Shown: one piece after another, positions 40,016 through 46,693 of the stretch
Numbering within the stretch: position 1 is the first letter of the stretch
Layout of the letters: every line of letters begins with the position of its first letter
From: an uncultured Hyphomicrobiales bacterium
Lineage (GTDB): Bacteria > Pseudomonadota > Alphaproteobacteria > Rhizobiales > Beijerinckiaceae
Direction: 5' to 3'
NCBI GenBank assembly: GCA_903884435.1
Contig: CAISEY010000007.1
Coordinates: 1 to 46,693 of the forward strand
DNA length: 46,693 bases
Position numbers and translations under genes: made by a program
Notes under the pieces: generated by a model
What the model saw: the letters and a program-made list of their open reading frames with translations, nothing else
The model's database searches: none
Told to the model about the DNA's origin: nothing

Positions 40016-40645
40016 ATGTCCACGCGATCCGGTGAAGTCGCCGCCTCGCCTGAATGCTCGCGCCGTTCAATTTTGCCGGGCTCGACCCTTTCCACATTGG
40101 GTATCGTCATGATCGATCGCGCCGCCGCGGCGAACCGGGAAGCGCCGCCATCGGAAAAGACGGACTCCGCGATCGCGGGTCCAGGGGCGGCCCCGGTTTC
40201 TCTTTCGGTGAACGGTGAAGTTCATGCGTTGCGGGTGGAGCCTCGCATGACGCTCGCCGAAGTTTTGCGGGGCCCCCTTCACCTCACCGGAACAAAAATC
40301 GCCTGCAATCGGGGCGCGTGTTCCGCCTGTACGGTCTGGCTCGATGGAGCGCCAGTGCCTTCATGCATGATCCTCGCGCTCGATGTCGGCGAGCGGAAGG
40401 TCACGACCATCGAGGGTCTCGCGAACGGCGATGTGTTGCACAAGGTGCAGCAGGCCTTCATCGATCACGACGCCATCCAGTGTGGCTTTTGCACGCCGGG
40501 CATGGTGATGAGTTGCGCGGCCTTGCTGGAGCGCAACGCGAATCCCTGTGAAGACGACGTTCGCGAGGCGATCAGCGGTCATATCTGTCGATGCGGAACC
40601 TATCCGCATGTCATCGCGGCGGTTCTCGCGGCGGCCACGAAATAG
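40016..40645 (+). CDS. Aldehyde oxidoreductase [2Fe-2S] subunit (PaoA/YagT-like), Tat-exported
   Basis: A 209-residue iron-sulfur subunit of the xanthine oxidase family. The start at 40016 is chosen so that the N-terminus includes a twin-arginine motif (CSRRSILPGSTLSTLGIVMI), as in E. coli PaoA; starting at the ATG at 40109 would remove it. Two [2Fe-2S] sites follow: plant-type CNRGACSACTVW (about residues 99-110) and the C-terminal CGFCTPGMVMSC with CRCGTYP. It passes electrons from the molybdenum centre to FAD. The complex would be periplasmic if the Tat signal is used. Its stop codon overlaps the AGGAGG site of the next gene. Confidence 0.88.
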   Translation: MSTRSGEVAASPECSRRSILPGSTLSTLGIVMIDRAAAANREAPPSEKTDSAIAGPGAAPVSLSVNGEVHALRVEPRMTLAEVLRGPLHLTGTKIACNRGACSACTVWLDGAPVPSCMILALDVGERKVTTIEGLANGDVLHKVQQAFIDHDAIQCGFCTPGMVMSCAALLERNANPCEDDVREAISGHICRCGTYPHVIAAVLAAATK

Positions 40646-40657
40646 GAGGTCTGGATC

Positions 40658-43000
40658 TTGGTCGATGAAGCCGCCATGCGAACGGAGCTGTTCCCATTTG
40701 GAATTGTGGGAGCGAATCCCGGATTCATCAAGCGCGAGGTTCCCCTTGATGAACCGCCGCCACTCGCGCCGAACGCCGGACTGGAGCAGATCGGCAAACC
40801 CGTGCCGCGCCAAAACGGTCGCGCCAAGGTGACGGGGGCGACGAAATACACCGTTGACCTGGCTCCGGCGGGGATGCTCGTCGGCATGATCCTGCGATCG
40901 CCCCTGCCTCACGCACGCGTCGCGTCGATCGATGTTTCGGCCGCGGCGCGTCATCCGGGCGTTCGCGCGATTGTCCTGGTCGCGAAGCCTGACGATCCGG
41001 ACGCCGCTGTCGTGCGTTATACAGGCGCTCCGGTCGCGGCGGTCGCGGCCATCTCGATGTCGGCCGCCGCGGAGGCGCTGGCGCTCATGAGTGTCGAGTA
41101 CGAACGGCGCCCGTTTGTGGTCGACATGAACGAGGCGCGCGCGGCTGGCGCGCCGATCGTGCATGACGAGGCCTCGGCGCCCGCCGGTCACCCATCCGGT
41201 TTCCCCGCTCTGGCCGGACTGCCGGTGGTCGGCAATGTGCGAGGCCCCGCCACAACGCGGCGCGGCGATCAGTCCAGCGGCTTCGTCGAGGCGGATGTAG
41301 TGGTCGAGGGGGAATATCGCACCTCCGTTCAGACCCACTGCTGCATGGAGCCGCACGCGATTGTCGCCGACTGGCGGCCCGATGGGCTCACGGTTCACAT
41401 GTCAACGCAATTCACCGCCGGCGTTCGCGAGGAACTGGCGGAGGAATTCGATCTTCCGCTGAACCGCGTTCGAGTGGTCGTCGATGGAATGGGCGGCGGC
41501 TTCGGGTCCAAGTCTTCATTGGGCAATTATGGTCGCGTGGCGGTTCGATTGTCGCGCGAGGCCCGTTCGCCCGTTCGCATCATCCTGGATCGCAAGGAAG
41601 AGCAGACCGACGCGGGAAATCGCCCGTCGGTCTGGCAGCGCTTGCGCGTTGGGGCCAGACGCGACGGATCCCTGACCGCCATGGCTCTGTCCAGTTACGG
41701 CACCGCCGGGATCGCGGTTGGCGCGGGGGTCGGCAATTTCGCCCGGTCGATCTACGAATGCCCCAACTTTGAAGCGAACCACGACGATGTCTTCATTAAC
41801 GCGGGCCCCGGTTGCGCCATGCGCGGTCCGGGCAACACGCCCGGCGCTTTCGCGCTGGAACAAACGATCGACGAACTCTCGGAACGTCTTTCCATCGATC
41901 CGCTGGCGCTGCGGGAACGGATCGATTCAAGTCCCGTTCGTCGCGAGGAACGCCGGCTTGGAGCCGCGCGAATCGGCTGGGATCGCCGTCGTCCGCCAGG
42001 CGCCGATCCCGGCCCCGTGAAGCGCGGCATGGGCATGGCGCAGTCCATGTGGGGCGCCAATGTGCAGACAAACGCCTCCTGCGAGGTGCGCGTCATGCGC
42101 GACGGCGGCGTGGAAGTCCTCTCCAGCGTGCAGGATATTGGAACCGGCATCGGCACCGTCCTCGCGCAGGTCGTCGCCGAGGTCATGGGTCTGCGTCCCG
42201 AGGAGATCGATGTCCGGATCGGAGACACCGAGTTTCCCGCGGGTCCCCCGTCCTATGGCAGCCGCACCACCGCGTCGATCACGCCACCGGCGCGCGTGGC
42301 CGCGTGGCGGGTCATGCAAACGATCTTAGCGGAAGCGGCTTTGGCGCTGAACGCCGGAGTCGGGCAATTGACGGCGCGCGGTGGACGAATCGTTGTCTCC
42401 GGCGACGAGCGCCGGAGCATCGGGTTTCGTGACGTCGCCGCCCGGTTGCGGACCGACCGGATCACCGCCACGGCGTCGCGCGCCGACGATTATGGCGGCT
42501 TTCGTCGATTGATGCACGACGCGGCGCTGGCGCAACAGGACCTGGGCGGCGTCCAGTTCGCCGATGTCGCGGTTGACACCGACACCGGCGTTATTCGCGT
42601 TGAGCGCGTTGTAGCCGTTCAGGATTGCGGACGCCCGATGAACCCGCTCCTTATTGAAAGCCAGGTTCAGGGTGGCGTTTTGATGGGGCTGTCGTACGCT
42701 TTGTTCGAAGAGCGCGTCATGGACAGTGCGACCGGGCGGATCGTGAACCCCGACCTTGAGCAATACAAACTGGTCGGCTCCCGCGAAACGCCCGCGATCG
42801 ATGTCATGCTGCTGGAGAACTATCAGGGCCGAAGCGCCACCGATGCCTATGGCATTGCTGAACCCGCCAATATCGCGACAGCGCCCGCCATCGCGAACGC
42901 CGTTTACAACGCGATTGGCGTTCGCCTGCGCTCGCTGCCGATGACGCCGGCGGCTGTTCTGGCCGCGCTCGGCAAGATTCCGGCGGAGATGACGCCATGA
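40658..43000 (+). CDS. Aldehyde oxidoreductase molybdenum-cofactor subunit (PaoC-like)
   Basis: A 780-residue catalytic subunit of the xanthine oxidase family. The TTG at 40658 is the likely start: AGGAGG lies 8 bases upstream, whereas the first ATG (40676) is 26 bases away. Recognisable segments are GKPVPRQNGRAKVTGATKYTVD (start of the first domain), LRSPLPHARV, GMGGGFGSKSS (cofactor-binding glycine loop), AMRGPGNTPGAFALEQ, and AYGIAEPANIATAPAIANAVYNA. The last contains the Glu in the position of the catalytic base. Relatives oxidise aldehydes to acids. The FAD-subunit gene overlaps its stop (ATGA). A cytosine-cofactor insertion chaperone (PaoD-like) is not in the window. Confidence 0.92.
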   Translation: MVDEAAMRTELFPFGIVGANPGFIKREVPLDEPPPLAPNAGLEQIGKPVPRQNGRAKVTGATKYTVDLAPAGMLVGMILRSPLPHARVASIDVSAAARHPGVRAIVLVAKPDDPDAAVVRYTGAPVAAVAAISMSAAAEALALMSVEYERRPFVVDMNEARAAGAPIVHDEASAPAGHPSGFPALAGLPVVGNVRGPATTRRGDQSSGFVEADVVVEGEYRTSVQTHCCMEPHAIVADWRPDGLTVHMSTQFTAGVREELAEEFDLPLNRVRVVVDGMGGGFGSKSSLGNYGRVAVRLSREARSPVRIILDRKEEQTDAGNRPSVWQRLRVGARRDGSLTAMALSSYGTAGIAVGAGVGNFARSIYECPNFEANHDDVFINAGPGCAMRGPGNTPGAFALEQTIDELSERLSIDPLALRERIDSSPVRREERRLGAARIGWDRRRPPGADPGPVKRGMGMAQSMWGANVQTNASCEVRVMRDGGVEVLSSVQDIGTGIGTVLAQVVAEVMGLRPEEIDVRIGDTEFPAGPPSYGSRTTASITPPARVAAWRVMQTILAEAALALNAGVGQLTARGGRIVVSGDERRSIGFRDVAARLRTDRITATASRADDYGGFRRLMHDAALAQQDLGGVQFADVAVDTDTGVIRVERVVAVQDCGRPMNPLLIESQVQGGVLMGLSYALFEERVMDSATGRIVNPDLEQYKLVGSRETPAIDVMLLENYQGRSATDAYGIAEPANIATAPAIANAVYNAIGVRLRSLPMTPAAVLAALGKIPAEMTP

Positions 43001-44025
43001 ATCCCTTCGCTCTGGTGAACGCGCGGACAATCGCCGAGGCGACCCGGACATCGGCGACCGTGGCCGGTCTGATGGCCGGATCGGGCGGTTCACCCGCCAG
43101 CGATGTTTCGATCGTGAAGGCGGGCGGCATCGATCTCCTCGATTTGATGAAGGAGACCTTGCTTTCGCCTGACAGAATCTTGAATCTTCGCGAAATTCCG
43201 GGCCTAGACCAGATTGCCGTGAAGGTGGATGGCCTTCGGATAGGGGCCATGGCGACGCTCGCCGCGCTGGCGGGCCACCCGTTTGTGCGCGATCATTTCA
43301 AGATCCTCGCGCATGCCGCGGCCGCGTCCGCCAGCCCGCAAATCCGCAACGTCGCGACCGCCGGAGGCAATCTGCTGCAACGTCCCCGCTGCTGGTATTT
43401 TCGCGCGAAAGAATTTCATTGCCTGAAGAAGGGTGGCGACCACTGCTTCGCGGATAACGGCGAAAACCGATATCACGCAGTATTCGACAACGACCTTTGC
43501 GCGATCGTCCACCCCTCGACAATAGCCACGGTCTTGATGGCCCTCGGCGCGAGCGTGGAACTTGTCGATGCGCGCGGAATGACGCGCAAAGTCGGCCTGG
43601 CGGAGTTCTTCGTGTCGCCATCGGTCGATTTGACACGCGAGAACAACATCGGAAACGGAGAGATTCTCACCGCGGTGGAAGTCCCTTCGATTCGGGCGGA
43701 GTCGCGATGCGCGTGGCTGAAACAGGGCGAACGGGATTCAGCGGACTGGCCGCTCGCGGATGTGGCGGTGGTGCTTGATTTCGACGCCGAAGACAAATGC
43801 GCGCGCGCCACGATTGTGCTCGGCGCCGCCGCGCCCGCGCCGCGTCGCGCGAGGTCGGCCGAGGCGCTTCTCGTTGGCCGCAAGATAGACGGCGCCGTCG
43901 CAATGGAGGCGGGCCGGGCGGCGCTGGATGGAGCCACGCCACTCGCGAGGAATTCCTTCAAGCTTCCTCTCGTCGAGACCCTTGTGCGACGAGCGATTTC
44001 GCAAGCGGCGGCGACGCCGGGTTGA
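42997..44025 (+). CDS. Aldehyde oxidoreductase FAD subunit with [4Fe-4S] site (PaoB-like)
   Basis: A 342-residue FAD-binding subunit. The FAD loop is visible at SPQIRNVATAGGNLLQRPRC. Four cysteines, Cys132, Cys142, Cys150 and Cys168, sit in the insertion that in E. coli PaoB binds an extra [4Fe-4S] cluster, which most family members lack. This places the enzyme in the PaoABC group. It overlaps the molybdenum subunit gene by 4 bp. Gene order here is iron-sulfur, molybdenum, FAD, whereas E. coli has the FAD gene in the middle. Downstream are nitroreductase remnants. Confidence 0.9.
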   Translation: MNPFALVNARTIAEATRTSATVAGLMAGSGGSPASDVSIVKAGGIDLLDLMKETLLSPDRILNLREIPGLDQIAVKVDGLRIGAMATLAALAGHPFVRDHFKILAHAAAASASPQIRNVATAGGNLLQRPRCWYFRAKEFHCLKKGGDHCFADNGENRYHAVFDNDLCAIVHPSTIATVLMALGASVELVDARGMTRKVGLAEFFVSPSVDLTRENNIGNGEILTAVEVPSIRAESRCAWLKQGERDSADWPLADVAVVLDFDAEDKCARATIVLGAAAPAPRRARSAEALLVGRKIDGAVAMEAGRAALDGATPLARNSFKLPLVETLVRRAISQAAATPG

Positions 44026-44052
44026 GCTTCACAGCCAGAGCCCGCGGCGAAA

Positions 44053-44121
44053 TTAATTGGCCAACAACAATCGATCTATTTCGCGCAATCGGTTGGATAT
44101 CCGAAAAGCCAGGCGGAGTGA
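44053..44121 (+). pseudogene. Nitroreductase C-terminal remnant
   Basis: The last 22 codons of a nitroreductase-like gene: LIGQQQSIYFAQSVGYPKSQAE and a TGA at 44119-44121. The phrase FAQSVGYP is repeated at the end of the next pseudogene (about 44595), so two tandem paralogues once lay here and this one has lost everything but its tail. Confidence 0.65.
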
Positions 44122-44130
44122 GGCAAAGAC

Positions 44131-44630
44131 ATGCTGCAATCCAATCCAGACACCGCGGCATTGCAAGTCATTCAGCTTCCGAAGCCCACCGAAGGGCCGG
44201 CGGCTCGTCGCAAGAAATCGGTATATTCGTCGCTCTCGAGGACGGCGCCTATCTTTTTGACGCGGTCAATCACGTCCTGGCGCGAAAGGCGGCGGGCGAC
44301 CTGCGCTCGTTCGCGATGACCCCGGGCCAGCATGGCGTTTCCGCTCAGGCGCCAGTCCAGCTTGTTTACGTCGTCGATCTTCACAGGCTGACCCACACCG
44401 CCGGTTTTGAGGAACCTGGGTTGCACGATCCCGAGGTCCAGAAATCATATTATTTCACCGATACCGGGCTGATCGCCGGGAATGTTCATCTGTTCGCGGC
44501 GTCGCAAGGGCTCGCGGCCTGGTTCCACAATTGCGACAGGGCGCGTCTGGCCGCCCCATTGGGATTGGGCCCCGACCAGCGCGCGCTGTTCGCGCAATCG
44601 GTCGGCTATCCTTCGGAAGGAGCGGGTTAG
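44131..44630 (+). pseudogene. SagB/ThcOx-type nitroreductase, internally deleted
   Basis: It starts at ATG 44131 with the usual opening of this family (MLQSNPDTAALQVIQLPKP). At about 44205 it changes frame and jumps to QEIGIFVALEDGAYLFDA, which in intact relatives lies some 70 residues further on. The remainder is well preserved: APVQLVYVVDL, YYFTDTGLIAGNVHLFAASQGLAAWFHNCDRARLA and ALFAQSVGYP. The missing segment would carry the phosphate-binding Arg/Ser region for FMN, so no active enzyme can be made. Confidence 0.8.
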
Positions 44631-44758
44631 GCCGGATTCAACTTGATTCCGCGCGTGCTTCCGCTTGTTCGCACGGTCGCCAGGAAAAATTCTCCGCCGC
44701 GGTTGCGCCCTCGGGCGCGCGGAATAACCGAATGGAAGATTGAACCCGCGACGCGCGG

Positions 44759-44983
44759 CTACTTTCGCACGACTTGCCTGTTTTGATCAGCGCCTGCTGT
44801 GCCGGTCAGCCTTCGGCGGCAGGCCGGACGCAGGGCCGGAAAGGCACTGGAAGAAATGCGGAACTTCGTCATCTTGGCGACCGTCCGGGGATCGAGCCCA
44901 AATCGCCGGGCAACCGCCCGCTCGCTAATACCTTCGATTCGAACCGCTCGTCGAACCTTCAAATAAAGATCCAGGCTCTTCAT
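44759..44983 (-). pseudogene. IS21-family IstA transposase stub
   Basis: Reading the minus strand from ATG 44983, the first 38 codons match the helix-turn-helix start of IS21 IstA proteins: KVRRAVRIEGISERAVARRFGLDPRTVAKM. After 44870 similarity stops, and the open frame continues with unrelated sequence to 44759. The rest of istA and all of istB are gone, so only the first edge of an IS21 element remains. Bases 44984-45174 hold its upstream flank and no gene I can support. Confidence 0.75.
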
Positions 44984-45174
44984 CCCGCCCGCGCCGTTTA
45001 AGGCAAAGGGCTTAATACTGCCGGAGTTTTACTCCAGCGCAACCGGAACACCCGGCTGCTTCGGTGTGGGACTATTGCTCCGGCGTTCTCACTTCGACCG
45101 TGAAGCGAATAGGAGCGGGCGCCTGGTCCACGCCGCGGCGCCTGGAACAAACTTGTCGAGCTTGAACTAATATT

Positions 45175-46693
45175 TCAGGCGGACCCGTCAGTGGGCGCAT
45201 CAAAACGGCGAACGGCGCGTTCGCCATCATCGGGTGAAGCAAGGACCGTCAGCTTCGCTGGTGAGCGACCGCCGCGCAACATGAACACCATCACCACCAG
45301 CGATACCGCGAGCACGATGGCGCTGATCGGTTTCTCGACGAATATCGCGAGATTGCCGCGTGACACGATCAACGAACGACGCAAGTGCTCTTCCATCAAC
45401 GGTCCGAGGACGAGGCCGACCAGCAACGGGGCGGGCTGGAAATCAAGGCGACGCATGACGTAGCCGACGCATCCAAATCCGAGCAAAAGCATTACGTCGA
45501 TCTCGGACGAATGGATACTGTAGACGCCCATGCAGATCATCACGAGGACGGCGGGATAAAGCATGTGGAACGGTATCGTCAGCAGCCGCACCCAGACGCG
45601 GATGAGCGGTATATGCCAGATCACAAGCAGGACGTTTCCGATGATGAAGCTGGCGACGAGACCCCAAAAGACGTCGGCGTGTTGCGCGATGAGCGATGGG
45701 CCCGGAGAAATGCCCTTCATGATGAGCGCGGCGAGCATCACGGCCATGATGGGGTCGGTCGGAATTCCGAGCGTCAATGTCGGCACGAACGAGGTCTGGC
45801 ATGCCGCGTTGGCGGCCGCCTCCGGCGCGACGACGCCTTCTATCGCGCCCTTTCCGAAACGGCTGGGATCGCGCGCGATCTGTTTTTCGACCGTGTAGCC
45901 CATGATCGACGCAAGCACGGCGCCGCCACCGGGAAGAATGCCGAAGCAGGAGCCAACGCCAACCCCACGCAAGATCGCGGGCCATGATCGCCGCCAGTCA
46001 TCCCGGGTTGGCAGCAGGGAACGCCAGGTAATGGACTTGCTGTCGAGCAGAACCGGCTTTGGCTTGCCCGCGCTTGCCATGAGTTCGGCGACGCCGAACA
46101 AGCCCATCGCGATGATGCCCACGTTGACGCCGTCGCTGAGGTGCGTGAAGCCGTATGTGAAGCGGGGCTGCCCGGAATTGACGTCGATGCCCACGATGCC
46201 GAGAATCATGCCGAGCACGACCATGATGAACGATCGCGCCGGAGAGCCCTTCGCCAAAGCCGCGGCGCCCGTCATGCCCAGAATGATCAGGGAGAAATAT
46301 TCCGGCGATCCGAATTGCAACGCGAACTCCGCGACTGGCGGCGCGAACAGCGCCAGGATCACCACTCCAGCGAGGCTACCGCACAGCGACGCGATCGTGG
46401 TCATGAACAGCGCGACGCCAGCGCGGCCCTGTTGCGCCATCGGGTATCCGTCCAGACATTCCACCGCCGACACGGTATGCGGAATGTTCAGCAGAATGGC
46501 GCCGGTCACCGCCCCGTAAACCGCGCCATAGTAAAGGCCGGCGAGCATGATGAGTCCGGCGGTCGCCGGGACGTAATATGTTACCGGCAACAGGATCGAA
46601 ACCGCGGCGACCGCTCCTACTCCGGGAATGACGCCCATGAAGTTGCCGACGGTGACGCCGAGGAAACAATAGAACAGGTTTTGAACCGTCAAC
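45175..46693 (-). CDS. tctA: Tripartite tricarboxylate transporter permease TctA (5' end outside window)
   Basis: About 505 residues of the large TctA permease, with ten or more membrane segments. Landmarks are NLFYCFLGVTVGNFMGVIPGVGAVAA (the conserved opening), YYGAVYGAVTGAILLN, ILPGGGAVLASIMGY, LTLGIPTDPIMAVMLAALIMKGI and a C-terminal tail with MEEHLRRSL. Intact TctA proteins have about 15 more residues before the visible NLFYCFLG part, so the true start lies beyond the window. With a periplasmic Bug/TctC protein and the small TctB subunit it imports carboxylates using an ion gradient. Those partner genes are normally upstream, that is to the right of the window. It might also serve the orphan Bug proteins encoded at 2.7-9.4 kb (speculative). 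Confidence 0.93.
   Translation of the reverse strand, partial: LTVQNLFYCFLGVTVGNFMGVIPGVGAVAAVSILLPVTYYVPATAGLIMLAGLYYGAVYGAVTGAILLNIPHTVSAVECLDGYPMAQQGRAGVALFMTTIASLCGSLAGVVILALFAPPVAEFALQFGSPEYFSLIILGMTGAAALAKGSPARSFIMVVLGMILGIVGIDVNSGQPRFTYGFTHLSDGVNVGIIAMGLFGVAELMASAGKPKPVLLDSKSITWRSLLPTRDDWRRSWPAILRGVGVGSCFGILPGGGAVLASIMGYTVEKQIARDPSRFGKGAIEGVVAPEAAANAACQTSFVPTLTLGIPTDPIMAVMLAALIMKGISPGPSLIAQHADVFWGLVASFIIGNVLLVIWHIPLIRVWVRLLTIPFHMLYPAVLVMICMGVYSIHSSEIDVMLLLGFGCVGYVMRRLDFQPAPLLVGLVLGPLMEEHLRRSLIVSRGNLAIFVEKPISAIVLAVSLVVMVFMLRGGRSPAKLTVLASPDDGERAVRRFDAPTDGSA

Noticed and set aside
39830-40645. Longer start for the [2Fe-2S] subunit
   Set aside because: The extra 62 residues before 40016 are Arg-rich, without similarity, and would bury the twin-arginine signal.
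1-46693. CRISPR array, complete tRNA or rRNA genes, riboswitches
   Set aside because: No regularly spaced repeats, no complete cloverleaf and no rRNA-like stretch was seen; the only tRNA sequence is the 3' half at 19045-19090.

Overview
The window is GC-rich and every recognisable protein is of alphaproteobacterial type, most likely from Hyphomicrobiales/Rhizobiales. This rests on family resemblance (Bug/TctC binding proteins, Fe-SOD, PaoABC-like oxidase, an alpha-2-macroglobulin/PBP1C pair, a tRNA-His fragment with discriminator A). Genus cannot be fixed from the sequence.

Layout. (1) 1-812: the start of a Tat-exported protein and Fe-superoxide dismutase sodB with a textbook terminator. (2) 941-18525: a catabolic region. 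A UbiD-family decarboxylase and a Bug/TctC binding protein lie on the minus strand. The plus strand then carries a Bug protein, two overlapping metallo-beta-lactamase-fold proteins with altered metal motifs, an NMT1-type binding protein, an Asp/Glu racemase-like enzyme, another Bug protein, an amidohydrolase, a Rieske protein, a small unknown and an acyl-CoA dehydrogenase. An HMG-CoA-lyase-like gene is convergent. Finally a complete iron/spermidine-type ABC transporter (ATPase, fused permease, binding protein) is followed by an enoyl-CoA hydratase. Together they look like uptake and CoA-dependent breakdown of an unidentified carboxylic or aromatic acid. (3) 18553-20710: a small zinc-ribbon protein, then a scar made of the 3' half of a tRNA-His gene (probable att site), a tyrosine-integrase gene split by an IS3-family element, and a transposase whose DDE glutamate has become glycine.

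(4) 20715-34552: a tight three-gene minus-strand operon of about 13.8 kb. Its order of transcription is a 1902-residue exported protein beginning with an LprI/DUF1311 (lysozyme-inhibitor-like) domain, a 1934-residue thioester-containing bacterial alpha-2-macroglobulin, and penicillin-binding protein 1C. The arrangement suggests an envelope protection and repair system, combining a lysozyme-inhibitor-like domain, a protease trap and a peptidoglycan synthase. The giant first protein is the least understood part and the strongest candidate for something new.

(5) 34553-45174: a decaying accessory zone. Intact genes are an EEP-family nuclease/phosphatase bracketed by an inverted pair of 83-bp repeats, a PhaC/PhaZ-like hydrolase with a Cys nucleophile box, a Gly-rich exported protein, and a PaoABC-type molybdenum aldehyde oxidoreductase in the order A-C-B. 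Between them lie an HtrA gene reduced to N-terminus plus PDZ, two tandem nitroreductase remnants and an IS21 IstA stub. (6) 45175-46693: a TctA permease gene, 5' end outside the window.

No complete tRNA, rRNA or CRISPR array was seen.
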